This document shows positions 18,516 through 29,805 of a stretch of 64,000 nt of DNA, in pieces. Source of the DNA: Chloroflexota bacterium (GTDB taxonomy: Bacteria; Chloroflexota; Anaerolineae; DTLA01); assembly GCA_014874485.1 (NCBI GenBank), contig JADBJK010000011.1, forward strand, positions 62,001-126,000. Direction: 5' to 3'. Position 1 is the first letter of the stretch, and every line of letters begins with the position of its first letter. The notes beneath the pieces are model-generated. The model ran no database searches and had not been told where the DNA came from. It saw nothing but the letters and a program-made list of their open reading frames with translations. The translations under genes and the position numbers were made by a program.

Positions 18516-18914
18516 TTAGACTCGCCGCTTCTTCGGCGGACGGCAACCGTTGTGCGGGATGGGCGTAACGTCCGAGATGGACCGCACCTTCAGGCCCGCC
18601 GCGGCCAATGCGCGGATGGCTGCTTCGCGGCCGGGGCCAGGCCCCTTGATGAACACGTCCACCTCGCGCACGCCGTGATCCATCGCCTGCTTCGCGGTCT
18701 GCTGGGCAGCCAGTTGGGCCGCGTAGGGGGTGCTCTTCTTGGACCCCTTGAACCCGGCCGCGCCCGTGCTGCCCCATGTGATCACGTTACCGTTCTGGTC
18801 GGTAACGGTAACAATCGTGTTGTTGAACGTCGCCAGGATGTGTGCCTGCGCGTAAGGGACATTCTTGCGCTCAATGCGCGCCCCTCGCCGTCTTCCACCA
18901 CTCGTTCGCGCCAT
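18516..18914 (-). CDS. rpsK: 30S ribosomal protein S11
   Basis: S11 is 132 residues and has the [12 protein letters not shown] strand, the [12 protein letters not shown] helix and the basic [12 protein letters not shown] tail near the platform of the small subunit. It sits between rpsM and rpsD with a GAGGA site just before the ATG. Confidence 0.97.
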   Translation of the reverse strand: MARTSGGRRRGARIERKNVPYAQAHILATFNNTIVTVTDQNGNVITWGSTGAAGFKGSKKSTPYAAQLAAQQTAKQAMDHGVREVDVFIKGPGPGREAAIRALAAAGLKVRSISDVTPIPHNGCRPPKKRRV

Positions 18915-18988
18915 AATTCCTCCTCAATTCCATGCATTCGCAAAGCGGGCAACCCAATAGGGACGCCACGCTGTTCGTGCTGGGCCGA

Positions 18989-19372
18989 TTACTTCTTCGC
19001 CCGCGATCTCTTCTTGCCGGGCACGGTCTTGCGCGGCCCGCGCTTGGTGCGCGCATTGGTGCGCGTGCGCTGTCCGCGAACCGGCAGGTTGCGCCGATGC
19101 CGCAGCCCACGGTAGCAGCCGATCTCAACCAGCCGCTTGATGTTCATGCTCACTTCGCGGCGAAGATCGCCTTCCACCCGGTAGTTCTTGTCAATGAACT
19201 CGCGGAGCGTCGCAATCTCCGACTCCGACAGGTCCTTGACCCGAATGTCCGGGTTCACGCCGGTCCGCGCCAGAATCTCCTTGGCGGTGGAAGGACCGAT
19301 CCCGTAGATGTACGTCAGTGCGACTTCCACGCGCTTGTCGCGAGGCAAGTCAACTCCCGCAATACGTGCCAT
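18989..19372 (-). CDS. rpsM: 30S ribosomal protein S13
   Basis: S13 is 127 residues: [26 protein letters not shown], the helix-two-turn-helix core, and the [14 protein letters not shown] tail that contacts the A- and P-site tRNAs. AGGAGG precedes the ATG. It is the first gene of the classical alpha group, just after rpmJ. Confidence 0.97.
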   Translation of the reverse strand: MARIAGVDLPRDKRVEVALTYIYGIGPSTAKEILARTGVNPDIRVKDLSESEIATLREFIDKNYRVEGDLRREVSMNIKRLVEIGCYRGLRHRRNLPVRGQRTRTNARTKRGPRKTVPGKKRSRAKK

Positions 19373-19411
19373 GCTCTAGTATCCTCCTAAAAACGTAGCC
19401 CTCACGGCTGC

Positions 19412-19525
19412 CTAACCCTGGCGCTGCTTGTGCTTGGGATTGGTGCAGATGACGCGCACCACCCCGCGCCGCCGGATGATTTTGCATTTTTCGCAGCGTC
19501 GCTTCACAGAACCGCTGACTTTCAT
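19412..19525 (-). CDS. rpmJ: 50S ribosomal protein L36, zinc-binding form
   Basis: This 37-codon gene starts [15 protein letters not shown] and ends KHKQRQG. It holds the zinc ligands C11, C14, C27 and H32 (C+ form). GGGAGG lies 9 nt before the ATG. It follows map directly with 26 bp between; infA, which normally lies here, is absent. Confidence 0.96.
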   Translation of the reverse strand: MKVSGSVKRRCEKCKIIRRRGVVRVICTNPKHKQRQG

Positions 19526-19551
19526 GACCTGTTGCCTCCCATTTCCTTTGT

Positions 19552-20298
<747 letters not shown>

Positions 20299-20315
20299 CG
20301 GTTAGAAAAGAGCCT

Positions 20316-20972
20316 TCACTCGCCCCTGATGACCTTCAGGAGCGCCGCGTGAACCGCCTCAATGGGCTGTTCGCCGTCTATCTCCCGCAACAGCCCCTGC
20401 TGGCGGTAGTACTCAATGAGCGGAGCCGTCTGCTGGAAGTACACATCCAGCCGCTTCTTGGCCGTCTCCGGCGTGTCGTCGGCCCGCTGGTACAACGGCC
20501 CGCCGCACTTGTCGCATACGCCGGGCTGCTTCGGCGGGTCAAAAACTATATGATACACGGCTCCGCAGTTTTTGCAAGTATAGCGCCCGCCCAAACGCCG
20601 CAGCAGTTCCTCGGTGGACACCTTGATGTACAGCGCCGCCTTGATGCGCTGCCCGTTGGCCGACAGTGCCCGCTCCAGCGCCTGCGCCTGCGCGATGGTG
20701 CGGGGGAAGCCATCCAGGATTGCCCCCTTCGCGCAGTCGGGCTGCGCCAGCCGATCCAGCACCATCCGCACCGTAACGTCATCCGGCACGAGTTTCCCCT
20801 CGTCCATGTACTGCTTGGCGAGAAGGCCCAACTCGGTGCCCTTGCTCAGGTGCTCGCGGAACAGGTCGCCGCTGGCCACGTGCGGGATGCCCAGGGCCAG
20901 GACCAACATGGCCGCTTGCGTTCCCTTGCCGGCCCCCGGCGCGCCCAACAGGATGTAGTAGTTCGGCTCCAT
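20316..20972 (-). CDS. adk: Adenylate kinase, zinc-LID form
   Basis: Adk interconverts AMP, ADP and ATP. The 218-residue protein has the P-loop GAPGAGKGTQ (10-19), the DGFPRTIAQAQAL motif, and a long LID with CKNC and CDKC, so the lid binds zinc. I chose the ATG at 20972 (MEPNYYILLGAPG); the upstream in-frame extension does not look like protein. It follows secY by 38 bp. Confidence 0.97.
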   Translation of the reverse strand: MEPNYYILLGAPGAGKGTQAAMLVLALGIPHVASGDLFREHLSKGTELGLLAKQYMDEGKLVPDDVTVRMVLDRLAQPDCAKGAILDGFPRTIAQAQALERALSANGQRIKAALYIKVSTEELLRRLGGRYTCKNCGAVYHIVFDPPKQPGVCDKCGGPLYQRADDTPETAKKRLDVYFQQTAPLIEYYRQQGLLREIDGEQPIEAVHAALLKVIRGE

Positions 20973-21010
20973 CGCTCCTGCCTCTCCGCGCTTCGGCGAC
21001 AACCCTGCCA

Positions 21011-22309
21011 CTACTTGATGAAGCCCTCGTAGTGGCGCATCAGCAACTGCGCCTCCAACTGCTTCATGGTGTCCAGCACGACACCCACCACGATCAGCAG
21101 GCCCGCGCTCGTGATGAGCATCGTGGATGTCTCCGTCAGGTCGCGGGTCAGCCACGGCAGGATGGCGACCACCGCCAGGAACAGCGCGCCCACCAGCGTG
21201 ATGCGGCCCAGCACACCGTTCAGGTAATCGGCAGTGGGACGCCCAGGCCGAATGCCGGGGATGAACCCGTGATTCTTCTGGAGCATCTCAGGCAGATTCT
21301 GCTGTCGGAACACCACATCGGTGTAAAAGTACGTGAATCCTACAACCAGGATGAAGTAGAAAATCCAGTACCAGTTCCCCTGCGGCGAGAAGAAACTCTG
21401 CACGCCGGTTGCGATCTTGGACACGGTCGCGTTGGCCGACCCCACGAAGTAACTGGCCACCGTGCCCGGGAAGATCATCAGCGACTGGGCGAAGATGAGC
21501 GGGATCATGCCCGCCGAGTTGACCCGCAGCGGCACGTAGGTGCTCTGCCCGCCGGCCACCCGCAGGCGGTTGCCGCGCTGGGCCAGAACCCGCCGCCCGT
21601 ACTGCACCGGAATCCGCCGCACGCCTTCCTGCACCACCACAATCACAGCAACCGTGATGGTTGTGATGAGCACGAACGCGATCAGCGCGCCGTAGGCCTG
21701 CTGCGCGATCATCTCGCCCACGCGCTGCGGAATCCGCGACACGATGCCGCCGAAGATGATGATGGAGATGCCGTTACCGATACCCTGTTCGGTAATCAAC
21801 TGCCCCAGCCATACGGCCAGCATCGTGCCTGCCGTCAACGCGACCAGCGTCGCGAGGGTCGGCAGGAGCGCCGCGCCCGAGAACCCGAACCCCGACAGGA
21901 CGCCCTCGCGCTGTAGGAGCGTCGCCTGCGCCCAGCCTTGCAGCAGGGCCAGCGGAATCGTCCCGATGTACGTGTACATGTTGATCTTCTGCCGCCCTGC
22001 CTCGCCTTCCTTGGCCAGCCGCTCCAACGGCGGGATGATAGGCTGCAACAGCGTCATGATGATGGACGACGTGATGTACGGGTACACGCCCATCGCCATG
22101 ATGGAGAAGTTGGACATGGCGCCGCCCGAGAACAAGTCCAGCAGCCCCAGCAACTGGCTGCGAGCGAACAGGTCGCGCAGCACGTTGTGGTTGATGCCCG
22201 GAATGGCGATCTGCGACGCCAGGCGGTACACGATCAGCACGATGATGGTGAAGATGATCCGCCGTCGCAGGTCTGGCAACTTGATGGCATTTCTCAGGGC
22301 CTGAAGCAT
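21011..22309 (-). CDS. secY: Preprotein translocase subunit SecY
   Basis: SecY forms the protein-conducting channel. The 432-residue protein has ten predicted membrane helices, the plug-region GGAMSNFSIMAMGVYPYI motif and the C5-loop FRQQNLPEMLQKNHGFIPGIRPG. AAGGAG lies 8 nt before the ATG. It sits in the spc operon after rplO. Confidence 0.97.
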   Translation of the reverse strand: MLQALRNAIKLPDLRRRIIFTIIVLIVYRLASQIAIPGINHNVLRDLFARSQLLGLLDLFSGGAMSNFSIMAMGVYPYITSSIIMTLLQPIIPPLERLAKEGEAGRQKINMYTYIGTIPLALLQGWAQATLLQREGVLSGFGFSGAALLPTLATLVALTAGTMLAVWLGQLITEQGIGNGISIIIFGGIVSRIPQRVGEMIAQQAYGALIAFVLITTITVAVIVVVQEGVRRIPVQYGRRVLAQRGNRLRVAGGQSTYVPLRVNSAGMIPLIFAQSLMIFPGTVASYFVGSANATVSKIATGVQSFFSPQGNWYWIFYFILVVGFTYFYTDVVFRQQNLPEMLQKNHGFIPGIRPGRPTADYLNGVLGRITLVGALFLAVVAILPWLTRDLTETSTMLITSAGLLIVVGVVLDTMKQLEAQLLMRHYEGFIK

Positions 22310-22331
22310 GATCCACGCTCCTTACGGACTG

Positions 22332-22778
22332 TTAGGCGATTTCCTCAACGGAACCGCCCGCGGCCAGGATTTTCTCCTTCGCGCCGGCCGTGAACCGATG
22401 GGCCTTGACCGTCAGCGGGCGGTCAAGTTCGCCGTGCCCCAGAATCTTCACCGGCAGGTCGGCCGAGCGGATGATGCCGCTCTCCACCAGCAATTCGGGC
22501 GTAACGACGGTGTTGGGTTCAAACTCGGCCAGGCGGTACACATTCACCGTCGCGTACTGCACCTTGAAGATATTGGTGAAGCCGCGTCGGAACGGGAGCC
22601 GGCGCACCATGGGCAGTTGGCCGCCCTCAAAGTACGGGGCCACCGGCCCGCCCGTGCGCGCGTTCTGACCCTTCGTGCCGCGCCCTGCGGTCTTGCCCCG
22701 ACCCGATCCGTGGCCGCGGCCCACCCGCCGCTTATCCTTCTTTGAGCCCCATGCGGGCCACAATTCGTGCAACTTCAT
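22332..22778 (-). CDS. rplO: 50S ribosomal protein L15
   Basis: L15 is 148 residues with the glycine/arginine-rich N-terminal arm ([20 protein letters not shown]) that threads into 23S rRNA. It directly follows rpmD; its ribosome site GGAGG lies in the end of rpmD, which suggests coupling. Confidence 0.97.
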   Translation of the reverse strand: MKLHELWPAWGSKKDKRRVGRGHGSGRGKTAGRGTKGQNARTGGPVAPYFEGGQLPMVRRLPFRRGFTNIFKVQYATVNVYRLAEFEPNTVVTPELLVESGIIRSADLPVKILGHGELDRPLTVKAHRFTAGAKEKILAAGGSVEEIA

Positions 22779-22991
22779 CTACTCTTCAACCTCCTGCACC
22801 TCTACGAGGTGGCTGACCTTGGCGACCATCCCTCGCACGGCGGGGGAGTCCTCTTTCTCCACCACCTGGCCCAGATGGTGCAGGCCCAACGCGCGCACGG
22901 TCGCCTTCTGGCGCTCCGAGTAGCCGATCACGCTCTTGCGCAGCGTGATGCGCAACTTGCGAACGGTTTCCTTCTTCTTACGAGGCACCAT
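22779..22991 (-). CDS. rpmD: 50S ribosomal protein L30
   Basis: L30 is 70 residues from the ATG at 22991 ([20 protein letters not shown]). A longer in-frame opening upstream reads as the end of rpsE in another frame, so it was dropped. The start overlaps the rpsE stop by 14 bp. The acidic tail VQEVEE is slightly longer than in most L30 proteins. Confidence 0.95.
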   Translation of the reverse strand: MVPRKKKETVRKLRITLRKSVIGYSERQKATVRALGLHHLGQVVEKEDSPAVRGMVAKVSHLVEVQEVEE

Positions 22992-23508
22992 GCTTCCGCC
23001 TCCAGAATGGAGTAACTTCCACCACCTGCTTGCCCCGTCGGTTGGCTTCTTCTGTCGCATCCTTCAGTTGGAGCAGGCCCTTCATCGTCGCCTGGACGAC
23101 GTTCAACTGATTGGAACTCCCCAGCGACTTGGTCAGGATGTCGCGAATCCCCGCGGCCTCCACCACGGCACGCACCGCACTGCCGGCGATCACGCCGGTG
23201 CCCGGAGAAGCGGGCTTGAGCAACACCTGCGCCGCGCCGAACTTGCTGATGACCGGGTGCGGGATTGTAGTCCCCACCAGCGGGATTTTCTTCATGTTCT
23301 TCCGCGCCCGCTCCGAGCCTTTGCGGATGGCATCGGGCACTTCGCGCGCCTTGCCGATGCCGACGCCCACGCTCCCGTTGCGGTCACCCACCACCACGAC
23401 GGCGCGGAACCCGAAATGGCGCCCACCCTTGACCACTTTGGCCACGCGGGTGATGGACACCAATCGCTCTTCAAGTTGTTCCTGCTCTTCGTACTCTTCG
23501 CCGAACAT
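22978..23508 (-). CDS. rpsE: 30S ribosomal protein S5
   Basis: S5 is 176 residues with the double-stranded RNA-binding fold ([34 protein letters not shown]) and the ribosomal S5 C-terminal domain. An acidic N-terminus ([13 protein letters not shown]) precedes it. It lies between rplR and rpmD. Confidence 0.97.
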   Translation of the reverse strand: MFGEEYEEQEQLEERLVSITRVAKVVKGGRHFGFRAVVVVGDRNGSVGVGIGKAREVPDAIRKGSERARKNMKKIPLVGTTIPHPVISKFGAAQVLLKPASPGTGVIAGSAVRAVVEAAGIRDILTKSLGSSNQLNVVQATMKGLLQLKDATEEANRRGKQVVEVTPFWRRKHGAS

Positions 23509-23538
23509 GCATCCTCCTCAAAACCCTCGGTTGCAGGG

Positions 23539-23907
23539 TTAGAACTCCAGCCCGCCTTCGCGCGAACCGTCTGCCAGCGACTTCACGCGGCCGTGATAGC
23601 GGTAGCCGCCCCGGTCAAAGACCACCTTCTTCACCCCGATGGCCAACGCCCTCTTTGCAAGTGTCTGCCCCACCAGTTTCGCCTGTTCTGTCTTGCTCAG
23701 ACTTCCCAATTTCGGGCGAATCTCGGCGTCAATAGTGGAAGCAGACACCAGCGTGTGCCCGATCGTATCGTCTATGATCTGCGCGTAGATATGCTGATTG
23801 CTGCGGAACACGTTCAGGCGCGGCCGAGCGCTCGTCCCCTTCACCGTGGCGCGAACGCGGCGATGCCGAATCTCCCGAGCCTTTGCCGTATCCACTTCCT
23901 TGCTCAT
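23539..23907 (-). CDS. rplR: 50S ribosomal protein L18
   Basis: L18 is 122 residues and binds 5S rRNA; the [19 protein letters not shown] and [20 protein letters not shown] blocks are typical. GGAGG lies 7 nt before the ATG at 23907, so that start is preferred over the ATG two codons upstream at 23913, where the spacing is too short. Confidence 0.96.
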   Translation of the reverse strand: MSKEVDTAKAREIRHRRVRATVKGTSARPRLNVFRSNQHIYAQIIDDTIGHTLVSASTIDAEIRPKLGSLSKTEQAKLVGQTLAKRALAIGVKKVVFDRGGYRYHGRVKSLADGSREGGLEF

Positions 23908-23990
23908 CCTCATTCCTCCCTAGACCACCCCGCCCCGTTTCCCACGGGGAGGGAGAGAACTTTCTTGTTCACCGCCGGCACACGGAGCAA

Positions 23991-24530
23991 TTACTTGCCG
24001 GTCTTGCCAGCCTTGCGGCGGATCTTCTCGCCTTCGTAGCGGATGCCCTTGCCCTTGTACGGTTCGGGCGGCCGCACGCGGCGAATCCGCGCAGCCATTT
24101 CCCCCACCAGTTCCTTGTCAATCCCGAAGATGGAGAAGGTGCGCCCGCCTTTGTCCACCTGGAAGGTAATCCCGGGCGGCGGCACAATCTCCACCGGATG
24201 GGAATATCCCACCATCAGCACCAGGTTCTGCCCCTGCGCCTCGGCGCGCCAGCCGACGCCCTCAATCTCCATACGGCGGGTAAACCCCTCGTGCACGCCG
24301 GTGATCATGTTCGCCACCAGCGCGCGGGTCAGGCCGTGCAGCGACCGGTGAATGCGGTCATCGCTGGGCCGGGTAACCACCACCTGGTCCCCTTCCACGC
24401 GCACCTGAATCGCCTCGGGTAGGTCGCGGGCGAGTTCGCCCTTCGGCCCCTTCACAATCAGGCGGTTTCCTTCTATCGTTACCTGCACACCCTTTGGAAT
24501 CGGCACGGGTTGCCGTCCTATACGCGACAC
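23991..24530 (-). CDS. rplF: 50S ribosomal protein L6
   Basis: L6 is 179 residues from the GTG at 24530 ([14 protein letters not shown]), which has GGGAGGG 6 nt upstream; the in-frame TTG at 24548 is inside that ribosome site region and is unlikely. The C-terminal [14 protein letters not shown] motif binds 23S rRNA near the factor site. Confidence 0.96.
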   Translation of the reverse strand: MSRIGRQPVPIPKGVQVTIEGNRLIVKGPKGELARDLPEAIQVRVEGDQVVVTRPSDDRIHRSLHGLTRALVANMITGVHEGFTRRMEIEGVGWRAEAQGQNLVLMVGYSHPVEIVPPPGITFQVDKGGRTFSIFGIDKELVGEMAARIRRVRPPEPYKGKGIRYEGEKIRRKAGKTGK

Positions 24531-24576
24531 TTCAATCCCTCCCTGCAAACATCCTGCACGCCCTGCGGCGCGATCC

Positions 24577-24975
24577 TTACCAGACGTAGCACAGAATCTC
24601 GCCGCCTACGCCGAGCCGTCGCGCCTTCTGGCCCGTCATGATGCCCTTCGGCGTGGACAGAATCGCGATGCCCATGCCGCTCAGCACCCACGGGATGTCG
24701 GCGCGGCTGGTGTAAACCCGCCGACCGGGCGAACTGACGCGCTTCAGGCCGGTGAGCACAGGCTGTTTGTCCTGTGTATATTTCAGATGCAGCCTCAGAA
24801 CAGGAGCAGGCTTCTGGTTTATAATCTCAAAATCCTTGATGTAGCCTTCTTCCTTCAGGATTCTCGCAATCTCTGCTTTCATCCGCGAGTGGGGGATGGA
24901 CACCGTCTTGTGGTGCGCCATGATGGCATTCCGCACTCGGGTCAGCATATCGGCAATGGGGTCATTTACGCTCAT
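24577..24975 (-). CDS. rpsH: 30S ribosomal protein S8
   Basis: S8 is 132 residues from the ATG at 24975 ([17 protein letters not shown]); GGAG lies 8 nt upstream. The C-terminal [20 protein letters not shown] block is the rRNA-binding signature. It lies between rpsZ and rplF, as in other spc operons. Confidence 0.97.
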   Translation of the reverse strand: MSVNDPIADMLTRVRNAIMAHHKTVSIPHSRMKAEIARILKEEGYIKDFEIINQKPAPVLRLHLKYTQDKQPVLTGLKRVSSPGRRVYTSRADIPWVLSGMGIAILSTPKGIMTGQKARRLGVGGEILCYVW

Positions 24976-24995
24976 TCCCTGCACTCCTGTCTGAA

Positions 24996-25178
24996 TCACC
25001 AACTGGACTTCACAATACCGGGAATCTTGCCTTCCACGGCCAATTCACGGAAGCAAATCCGGCACAGGTCAAAGCGGCGCATGTAGCCCCTGGGTCGCCC
25101 GCAGATGTGGCAGCGGTTGCGAACCCGAACCGCGTACTTCCGCTTCTTCTCCCGCGCAATCATGCTCTTCTTCGCCAC
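24996..25178 (-). CDS. rpsZ: 30S ribosomal protein S14, zinc-binding short form
   Basis: This 60-residue S14 is the short type Z form, with a CHIC...CRIC zinc ribbon and the [18 protein letters not shown] block. It lies between rplE and rpsH in the usual place. Confidence 0.97.
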   Translation of the reverse strand: MAKKSMIAREKKRKYAVRVRNRCHICGRPRGYMRRFDLCRICFRELAVEGKIPGIVKSSW

Positions 25179-25209
25179 TGTCTTACTCCCTCCTGCTTAT
25201 GAATCCCTG

Positions 25210-25755
25210 CTACTGCCGTTTTCGGAAAGGCATCCCGAGCAATTGGAGCAGTCGGCGTGCTTCCTCATCGGTCTTCGCCGTCGTTACGATGGTTACTTCC
25301 ATGCCCCGGACCTTGTCAATGGTGTCGTAGTTGATCTCGGGCCAGATGAGTTGCTCGGCCAGGCCCAGCGTGTAGTTGCCGCGCCCGTCAAAAGCATCCG
25401 GCGACACGCCGCGGAAATCGCGCACCCGGGGCAGCGCCACGTTCATCAGCCTGTCCAGAAAATCGTACATCCGATTGCCGCGCAGCGTAACCTTGATGCC
25501 GATGGGATTCCCCTCGCGCAGTTTGAACGTGGCAATGGACTTGCGCGCCTTGCGGACGATGGGCTTCTGCCCCGTGATGAGCATGATATCGTTGGACGCA
25601 GCGTCCAGAGCCTTGGCGTTCTGCAATGCCTCGCCCAGGCCCACGTTCACGACCACCTTGACGATCCGCGGGACCTCCATCACGTTCCGGTACCCAAACT
25701 CCTGCTGCATGGCGGGCAGGACTTCCTGCTGGTACTTATCCTTCAACCTTGGCAT
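25210..25755 (-). CDS. rplE: 50S ribosomal protein L5
   Basis: L5 is 181 residues and anchors 5S rRNA and contacts P-site t[19 protein letters not shown] starts at the ATG at 25755, with GAGGAG 8 nt upstream; the in-frame TTG two codons earlier is not needed. The [20 protein letters not shown] end is typical. Confidence 0.97.
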   Translation of the reverse strand: MPRLKDKYQQEVLPAMQQEFGYRNVMEVPRIVKVVVNVGLGEALQNAKALDAASNDIMLITGQKPIVRKARKSIATFKLREGNPIGIKVTLRGNRMYDFLDRLMNVALPRVRDFRGVSPDAFDGRGNYTLGLAEQLIWPEINYDTIDKVRGMEVTIVTTAKTDEEARRLLQLLGMPFRKRQ

Positions 25756-25784
25756 ACTCAAAACTCCTCACGCATCGGGCCGGC

Positions 25785-26105
25785 TTACAGCGGTTCGCCG
25801 CAGCGGCGGCAGACCCGCACCTTGGAGCCATCGGGGGCAACCTGATACCCCACGCGCACGCCCCGCTCGCAGTGGCTGCAGTACAGCGCCACGTTGGACA
25901 CGTGGATGGGCGCTTCGCGCTCTATGATGCCCACCTGGGTGCGGGTGGAACCCGTCGGCTTCTGATGCTTCTTGATCATGTTCACGCCCGCGACGATCAC
26001 CATCTGTCGCTTCGGCATGGTCAGTTTGACCGCGCCTTTCGCGCCCTTGTCATCGCCGCTGAGCACGACAACCGTATCGCCCTTCTTGATCTTCATCTTG
26101 CTCAT
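25785..26105 (-). CDS. rplX: 50S ribosomal protein L24
   Basis: L24 is 106 residues with an N-terminal KOW motif (KIKKGDTVVVLSGDDKGAKG). A CSHC...CRRC pair in the C-terminal third could bind zinc, as in many bacterial L24 proteins. It lies 8 bp after rplN. Confidence 0.96.
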   Translation of the reverse strand: MSKMKIKKGDTVVVLSGDDKGAKGAVKLTMPKRQMVIVAGVNMIKKHQKPTGSTRTQVGIIEREAPIHVSNVALYCSHCERGVRVGYQVAPDGSKVRVCRRCGEPL

Positions 26106-26113
26106 AACGCCCC

Positions 26114-26482
26114 CTATACAACTTCCGGCGCCAGGGACACGATCTTCATGAAGCCCTTCTCGCGCAGTTCACGCGCCACAGGCCCGAAGATGCGCGTCCC
26201 CTTGGGATTCTTATAATCGTCCACGATGACTGCGGCGTTCTCGTCAAACCGAATGTAGGAGCCATCCGGGCGGGCGTACTCTTTCGCCGTCCGCACCACC
26301 ACCGCGCGCACCACGTCGCCCTTCTTGTACGCACTGGTGGGCGTTGCCTGCTTCACCGAGGCGACGATGATGTCGCCCACCTCGGCGTAGCGCCGCCCCG
26401 ATCCGCCCACGACGTGAATGCACATGATCTCTCGGGCGCCCGTGTTGTCTGCTACTTTCAGTCTCGTCTGAACCTGGATCAT
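26114..26482 (-). CDS. rplN: 50S ribosomal protein L14
   Basis: L14 is 122 residues: [22 protein letters not shown], the [14 protein letters not shown] strand and the [19 protein letters not shown] end are canonical. It is the first gene of the classical spc operon and lies 71 bp after rpsQ. Confidence 0.97.
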   Translation of the reverse strand: MIQVQTRLKVADNTGAREIMCIHVVGGSGRRYAEVGDIIVASVKQATPTSAYKKGDVVRAVVVRTAKEYARPDGSYIRFDENAAVIVDDYKNPKGTRIFGPVARELREKGFMKIVSLAPEVV

Positions 26483-26553
26483 TTCTTCAACTCCCGATTA
26501 CGACTTCCAGGCCGCCGGCCCATCTGGCATCCGGCAAACCATTACCGTCAGGG

Positions 26554-26805
26554 TTATTGGGCCCGTTCCAGAATCTCCACAACGACCCATCGTTTCTCTT
26601 TGCTCAGGGGGCGAGATTCCACGATGCGAACCAGATCGCCCACCTGGCAAGCGTTCTCGGCGTCGTGCGCCTTGAAATGCCGCCGCTGCCGAATGGTCTT
26701 CCCGTACAGAGGATGCCGCTTGAGGCGCTCAATCCTCACCACAACGGTCTTGTCCATCTTGTTGCTGGTTACGCGGCCCACCATCTGCTTGCGACGCTCC
26801 CTCAT
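26554..26805 (-). CDS. rpsQ: 30S ribosomal protein S17
   Basis: S17 is 83 residues with the OB-fold signature [19 protein letters not shown] and [18 protein letters not shown]. Its ATG overlaps the rpmC stop by 4 bp (ATGA), so the two are translationally coupled. Confidence 0.97.
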   Translation of the reverse strand: MRERRKQMVGRVTSNKMDKTVVVRIERLKRHPLYGKTIRQRRHFKAHDAENACQVGDLVRIVESRPLSKEKRWVVVEILERAQ

Positions 26806-27014
26806 GACGCATCCTCCCCGTACCTCTGCAGTTCGCGCTCCCGCCAGACGGTGCGCATCCTGGCAATGTCTTTCCTGATCTCTTTCAGGCGGTTGGTGTT
26901 CTTCAACTGACCAGTCGCAAACTGAAACCGCAGATTGAGCAACTCCTGGTAGGCCTCGCCGATCTTGCGCTTCAGTTCTTCATCCGTCATATTCCGAATC
27001 TGGGAGACTTTCAT
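26802..27014 (-). CDS. rpmC: 50S ribosomal protein L29
   Basis: L29 is a 70-residue helical hairpin ([34 protein letters not shown]) near the peptide exit tunnel. It overlaps rplP by 4 bp at one end and rpsQ by 4 bp at the other. Confidence 0.97.
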   Translation of the reverse strand: MKVSQIRNMTDEELKRKIGEAYQELLNLRFQFATGQLKNTNRLKEIRKDIARMRTVWRERELQRYGEDAS

Positions 27015-27442
27015 GCTTCTTCGCCTCCGGCCTGTTCAATCCGCTGGATGAACTGGGTCTTGATGGGCAACTTGTGCGCGGCCAGCCGCAGCGCCTCCCG
27101 CGCCACGTCCTCGCGCACGCCCGCGATCTCAAACAGCACACGCCCGGGCTTGACCACCGCCACCCAGTGATCCGGCGCGCCCTTGCCGCCACCCATACGG
27201 GTCTCGGCGGGCTTCTTGCTCACCGGCTTGTCCGGGAACACGCGAATCCAAATCTTGCCGCCGCGCTTGACGTAGCGGACGATGGCGCGACGGGCGGCCT
27301 CCAACTGGCGGCTGGTCATCCAGCACGGCTCCAGGGCCTGAAGCCCGTACTCGCCGAACTGCACCTCGGCGCCGCGCTGTGCCTGGCCCTTCATCCTGCC
27401 CCGATGAACTCGCCTGTATTTCACTCGCTTTGGCATCAACAT
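27011..27442 (-). CDS. rplP: 50S ribosomal protein L16
   Basis: L16 is 143 residues with the [16 protein letters not shown] start and the [19 protein letters not shown] loop, near the A-site tRNA elbow. The ATG at 27442 has AGGAG 9 nt upstream; a second ATG two codons on would give the commoner MPKRVKYRR start. Confidence 0.96.
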   Translation of the reverse strand: MLMPKRVKYRRVHRGRMKGQAQRGAEVQFGEYGLQALEPCWMTSRQLEAARRAIVRYVKRGGKIWIRVFPDKPVSKKPAETRMGGGKGAPDHWVAVVKPGRVLFEIAGVREDVAREALRLAAHKLPIKTQFIQRIEQAGGEEA

Positions 27443-27504
27443 AACGATCCACTCCTACACCCGCGCCCTGTGGCCCCAGTCCCACCGATGGGGCGCGCTG
27501 AAGT

Positions 27505-28170
27505 CTATTCGGCTACGATGACCTCTTCGGTCTCCTCAGCCTCGGGCATCACTTCGCCCTTGTAAATCCAGACCTTCACCCCGATGCGCCCGAACGTGGT
27601 CAGGGCCTCGGCGTGAGCATAGTCAATGTCGGCCCGCAGCGTCTGCAGGGGAACCCGCCCCTCGCGCTGCCATTCGCGCCGCGCCATCTCCGACCCCGAA
27701 AGCCGCCCGCCGCACATGATGCGGATGCCCTGGGCCCCGGCTCGCATGGAACGGGAAATCGCCTGCTTCATGGCGCGCTTGTGCGAGATGCGGCGCTCCA
27801 ACTGTTCCACAATGCTCTCGGCAACCAGGTACGCATCCAGTTCAGGGCGCTTGATCTCCTTGACCTCAATGCGCACCTTCTTGCCCGTTACGTCTTCCAG
27901 TTCTTTGCGCAGGTCGTTGACGCTGGCCCCGCGTCGGCCGATGACGATGCCCGGCTTGGCCGTGTGCAGCGTAACGATGATCTGCTTCGCAAATCGCTCA
28001 ATCTCAATTTTGGACAGACCCGCCTTCTGCAGCCGGTCGCGCACGATCTGGCGAATCTTCAGATCCTCGCGCAGGAACTCAGCGTACTGGGGGCCTGCTG
28101 CGTACCAACGCGCATCCCACGTCTTGTTGATTCCTAGCCGATATACTGTCGGATGAACCTTGCGCCCCAA
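27505..28170 (-). CDS. rpsC: 30S ribosomal protein S3
   Basis: S3 is 221 residues with the KH domain ([18 protein letters not shown]) and the C-terminal [24 protein letters not shown] block that lines the mRNA entry helicase site. It uses a TTG start with AGGAGG 6 nt upstream. The acidic C-terminal tail is short. Confidence 0.97.
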   Translation of the reverse strand: MGRKVHPTVYRLGINKTWDARWYAAGPQYAEFLREDLKIRQIVRDRLQKAGLSKIEIERFAKQIIVTLHTAKPGIVIGRRGASVNDLRKELEDVTGKKVRIEVKEIKRPELDAYLVAESIVEQLERRISHKRAMKQAISRSMRAGAQGIRIMCGGRLSGSEMARREWQREGRVPLQTLRADIDYAHAEALTTFGRIGVKVWIYKGEVMPEAEETEEVIVAE

Positions 28171-28208
28171 AGTCTACCTCCTGCCTAACGTTTCAGCGGA
28201 CGGCCTGC

Positions 28209-28556
28209 CTAGGCCTCTCCGCGCGGGCTAAGCACTACCGTGATGTGCGACGAACGCCGAATAATCGGTTTGAAGCGACCCCTCGCGCCAAATCTCCGCC
28301 AGCGGCGGCTCGGCGCTTCGTCCACGAATATCTTCGCAATGTACAGGTCGTCGCGCGACAATTCCATGTTCTCCTCGGCGTTCGCAATGGCCGAGCGGAT
28401 GACCTTGGCCACCGGCTTGGCCGCCGCCTGGGGCATGAACTTCAGCCGCGCCAATGCCTCATCGGCTCCCAGCCCGCGCACCTGGTTCGCCACCAGTCGC
28501 GCCTTCAGGGGGGATACCCCGCTGTATTTCAGTACCGCTCTCACTTCAAAGTCCAT
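28209..28556 (-). CDS. rplV: 50S ribosomal protein L22
   Basis: L22 is 115 residues from the ATG at 28556 (MDFEVRAVLKYSGVSPLKARLV), with AGAGG 8 nt upstream; an ATG at 28574 lacks a ribosome site. The beta hairpin that reaches the exit tunnel ends in GRFKPIIRRSSHITVVL. Confidence 0.95.
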   Translation of the reverse strand: MDFEVRAVLKYSGVSPLKARLVANQVRGLGADEALARLKFMPQAAAKPVAKVIRSAIANAEENMELSRDDLYIAKIFVDEAPSRRWRRFGARGRFKPIIRRSSHITVVLSPRGEA

Positions 28557-28613
28557 TCTCGCAACCTCTGCCATGCAATCTGTCGGACAGCCGCACAGGA
28601 CTCCGGCCCGACG

Positions 28614-28901
28614 CTACCCGGTCTTGACCTTCGTGCCCTTCTCTTTGTACGAGTGGCCACGGAACAGCCGCGTGGGCGCGAACTCGCCCAACTTGTGCCC
28701 CACCATGTTCTCGGTGATGTACACGGGCACGTGCCGACGGCCGTTGTGCACCGCGATCGTGTGCCCCACCATCTGGGGGAAGATCGTGGACGCGCGCGAC
28801 CAGGTCTTGATCACCTTCTTCTCGCCGCTCTTGTTCATCTCCTCAATCCGCTTGAGGAGTTTGGGATCTACATAAGGGCCTTTCTTCAAAGACCTAGACA
28901 C
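28614..28901 (-). CDS. rpsS: 30S ribosomal protein S19
   Basis: S19 is 95 residues: [21 protein letters not shown], the [17 protein letters not shown] core and [15 protein letters not shown] are canonical for the head protein near S13. A GTG start with a GGAGG site is used. Confidence 0.97.
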   Translation of the reverse strand: MSRSLKKGPYVDPKLLKRIEEMNKSGEKKVIKTWSRASTIFPQMVGHTIAVHNGRRHVPVYITENMVGHKLGEFAPTRLFRGHSYKEKGTKVKTG

Positions 28902-28931
28902 TGTTCACCTCCAGCAAATGCCTAACTGCGA

Positions 28932-29765
28932 CTACCGCTTCTTGGTGCGGCGGCGAACGATCATGGGATCGGTCCGCTTGTTGCGCCGCGTCTTGTAGCC
29001 CAGGGTGGGCTTGCCCCACGGCGTCTTGGGGCCGGGCATGCCGATGGGCGAGCGGCCCTCACCACCACCGTGCGGGTGATCCCTCGGCGTCATCGCAGAC
29101 CCGCGCACGTGCGGCTTGCGCCCCAGCCAGCGCTTGCGACCCGCCTTGCCCAGGCTGATGTTGGAGTGGTCGGTGTTTCCCACCTGGCCGATGGTCGCCT
29201 TGCAGGCCTGAGCCACCAGGCGCATCTCGCCCGAAGGCAGGCGAATCTGGGCGTAGTCGCCTTCCTTGGCCAGCAACTGGGCCGCCGCGCCTGCGGAGCG
29301 CACCAATTGCCCGCCGCGCCCAGGGTACAACTCAATGTTGTGAATCAACGTACCCAGAGGGATATTCGCGATGGGCAGCGCATTGCCAGGGCGAATCTCC
29401 GCGTCGGGCCCCGACATGACCGTCTGCCCCACCATCAGGCCGATGGGCGCGATGATGTACCGCCGCTCGCCGTCCGCGTACAGCAGCAGGGCGATGCGCG
29501 CCGAGCGGTTCGGGTCGTACTCAATGGACTCCACCTTCGCGGGCACGCCGTCCTTGTCCCGTCGGAAGTCTATGACCCGGTACATGCGCTTGTGGCCACC
29601 GCCCCTGTGGCGCACGGTAACGCGCCCGTACACGTTGCGGCCCGCCGTCTTGCGCAGCGGCTGCAACAGGCTTCGCTCGGGCTCCTCCCGCGTGATCTCC
29701 TCAAATGTTGAGACTGACATCCCCCGCCTGCCCGGCGAGGTCGGCTTGTAAATCTTAATCCCCAT
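28932..29765 (-). CDS. rplB: 50S ribosomal protein L2
   Basis: L2 is 277 residues and part of the peptidyl-transferase centre. It keeps the [14 protein letters not shown] motif, the [19 protein letters not shown] block and the C-terminal [19 protein letters not shown] loop with the essential histidine. The order rplW-rplB-rpsS is standard. Confidence 0.97.
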   Translation of the reverse strand: MGIKIYKPTSPGRRGMSVSTFEEITREEPERSLLQPLRKTAGRNVYGRVTVRHRGGGHKRMYRVIDFRRDKDGVPAKVESIEYDPNRSARIALLLYADGERRYIIAPIGLMVGQTVMSGPDAEIRPGNALPIANIPLGTLIHNIELYPGRGGQLVRSAGAAAQLLAKEGDYAQIRLPSGEMRLVAQACKATIGQVGNTDHSNISLGKAGRKRWLGRKPHVRGSAMTPRDHPHGGGEGRSPIGMPGPKTPWGKPTLGYKTRRNKRTDPMIVRRRTKKR

Positions 29766-29805
29766 GGAAACCCCTCACGGATTCATGATTCTGGGCGGCT
29801 GACCG

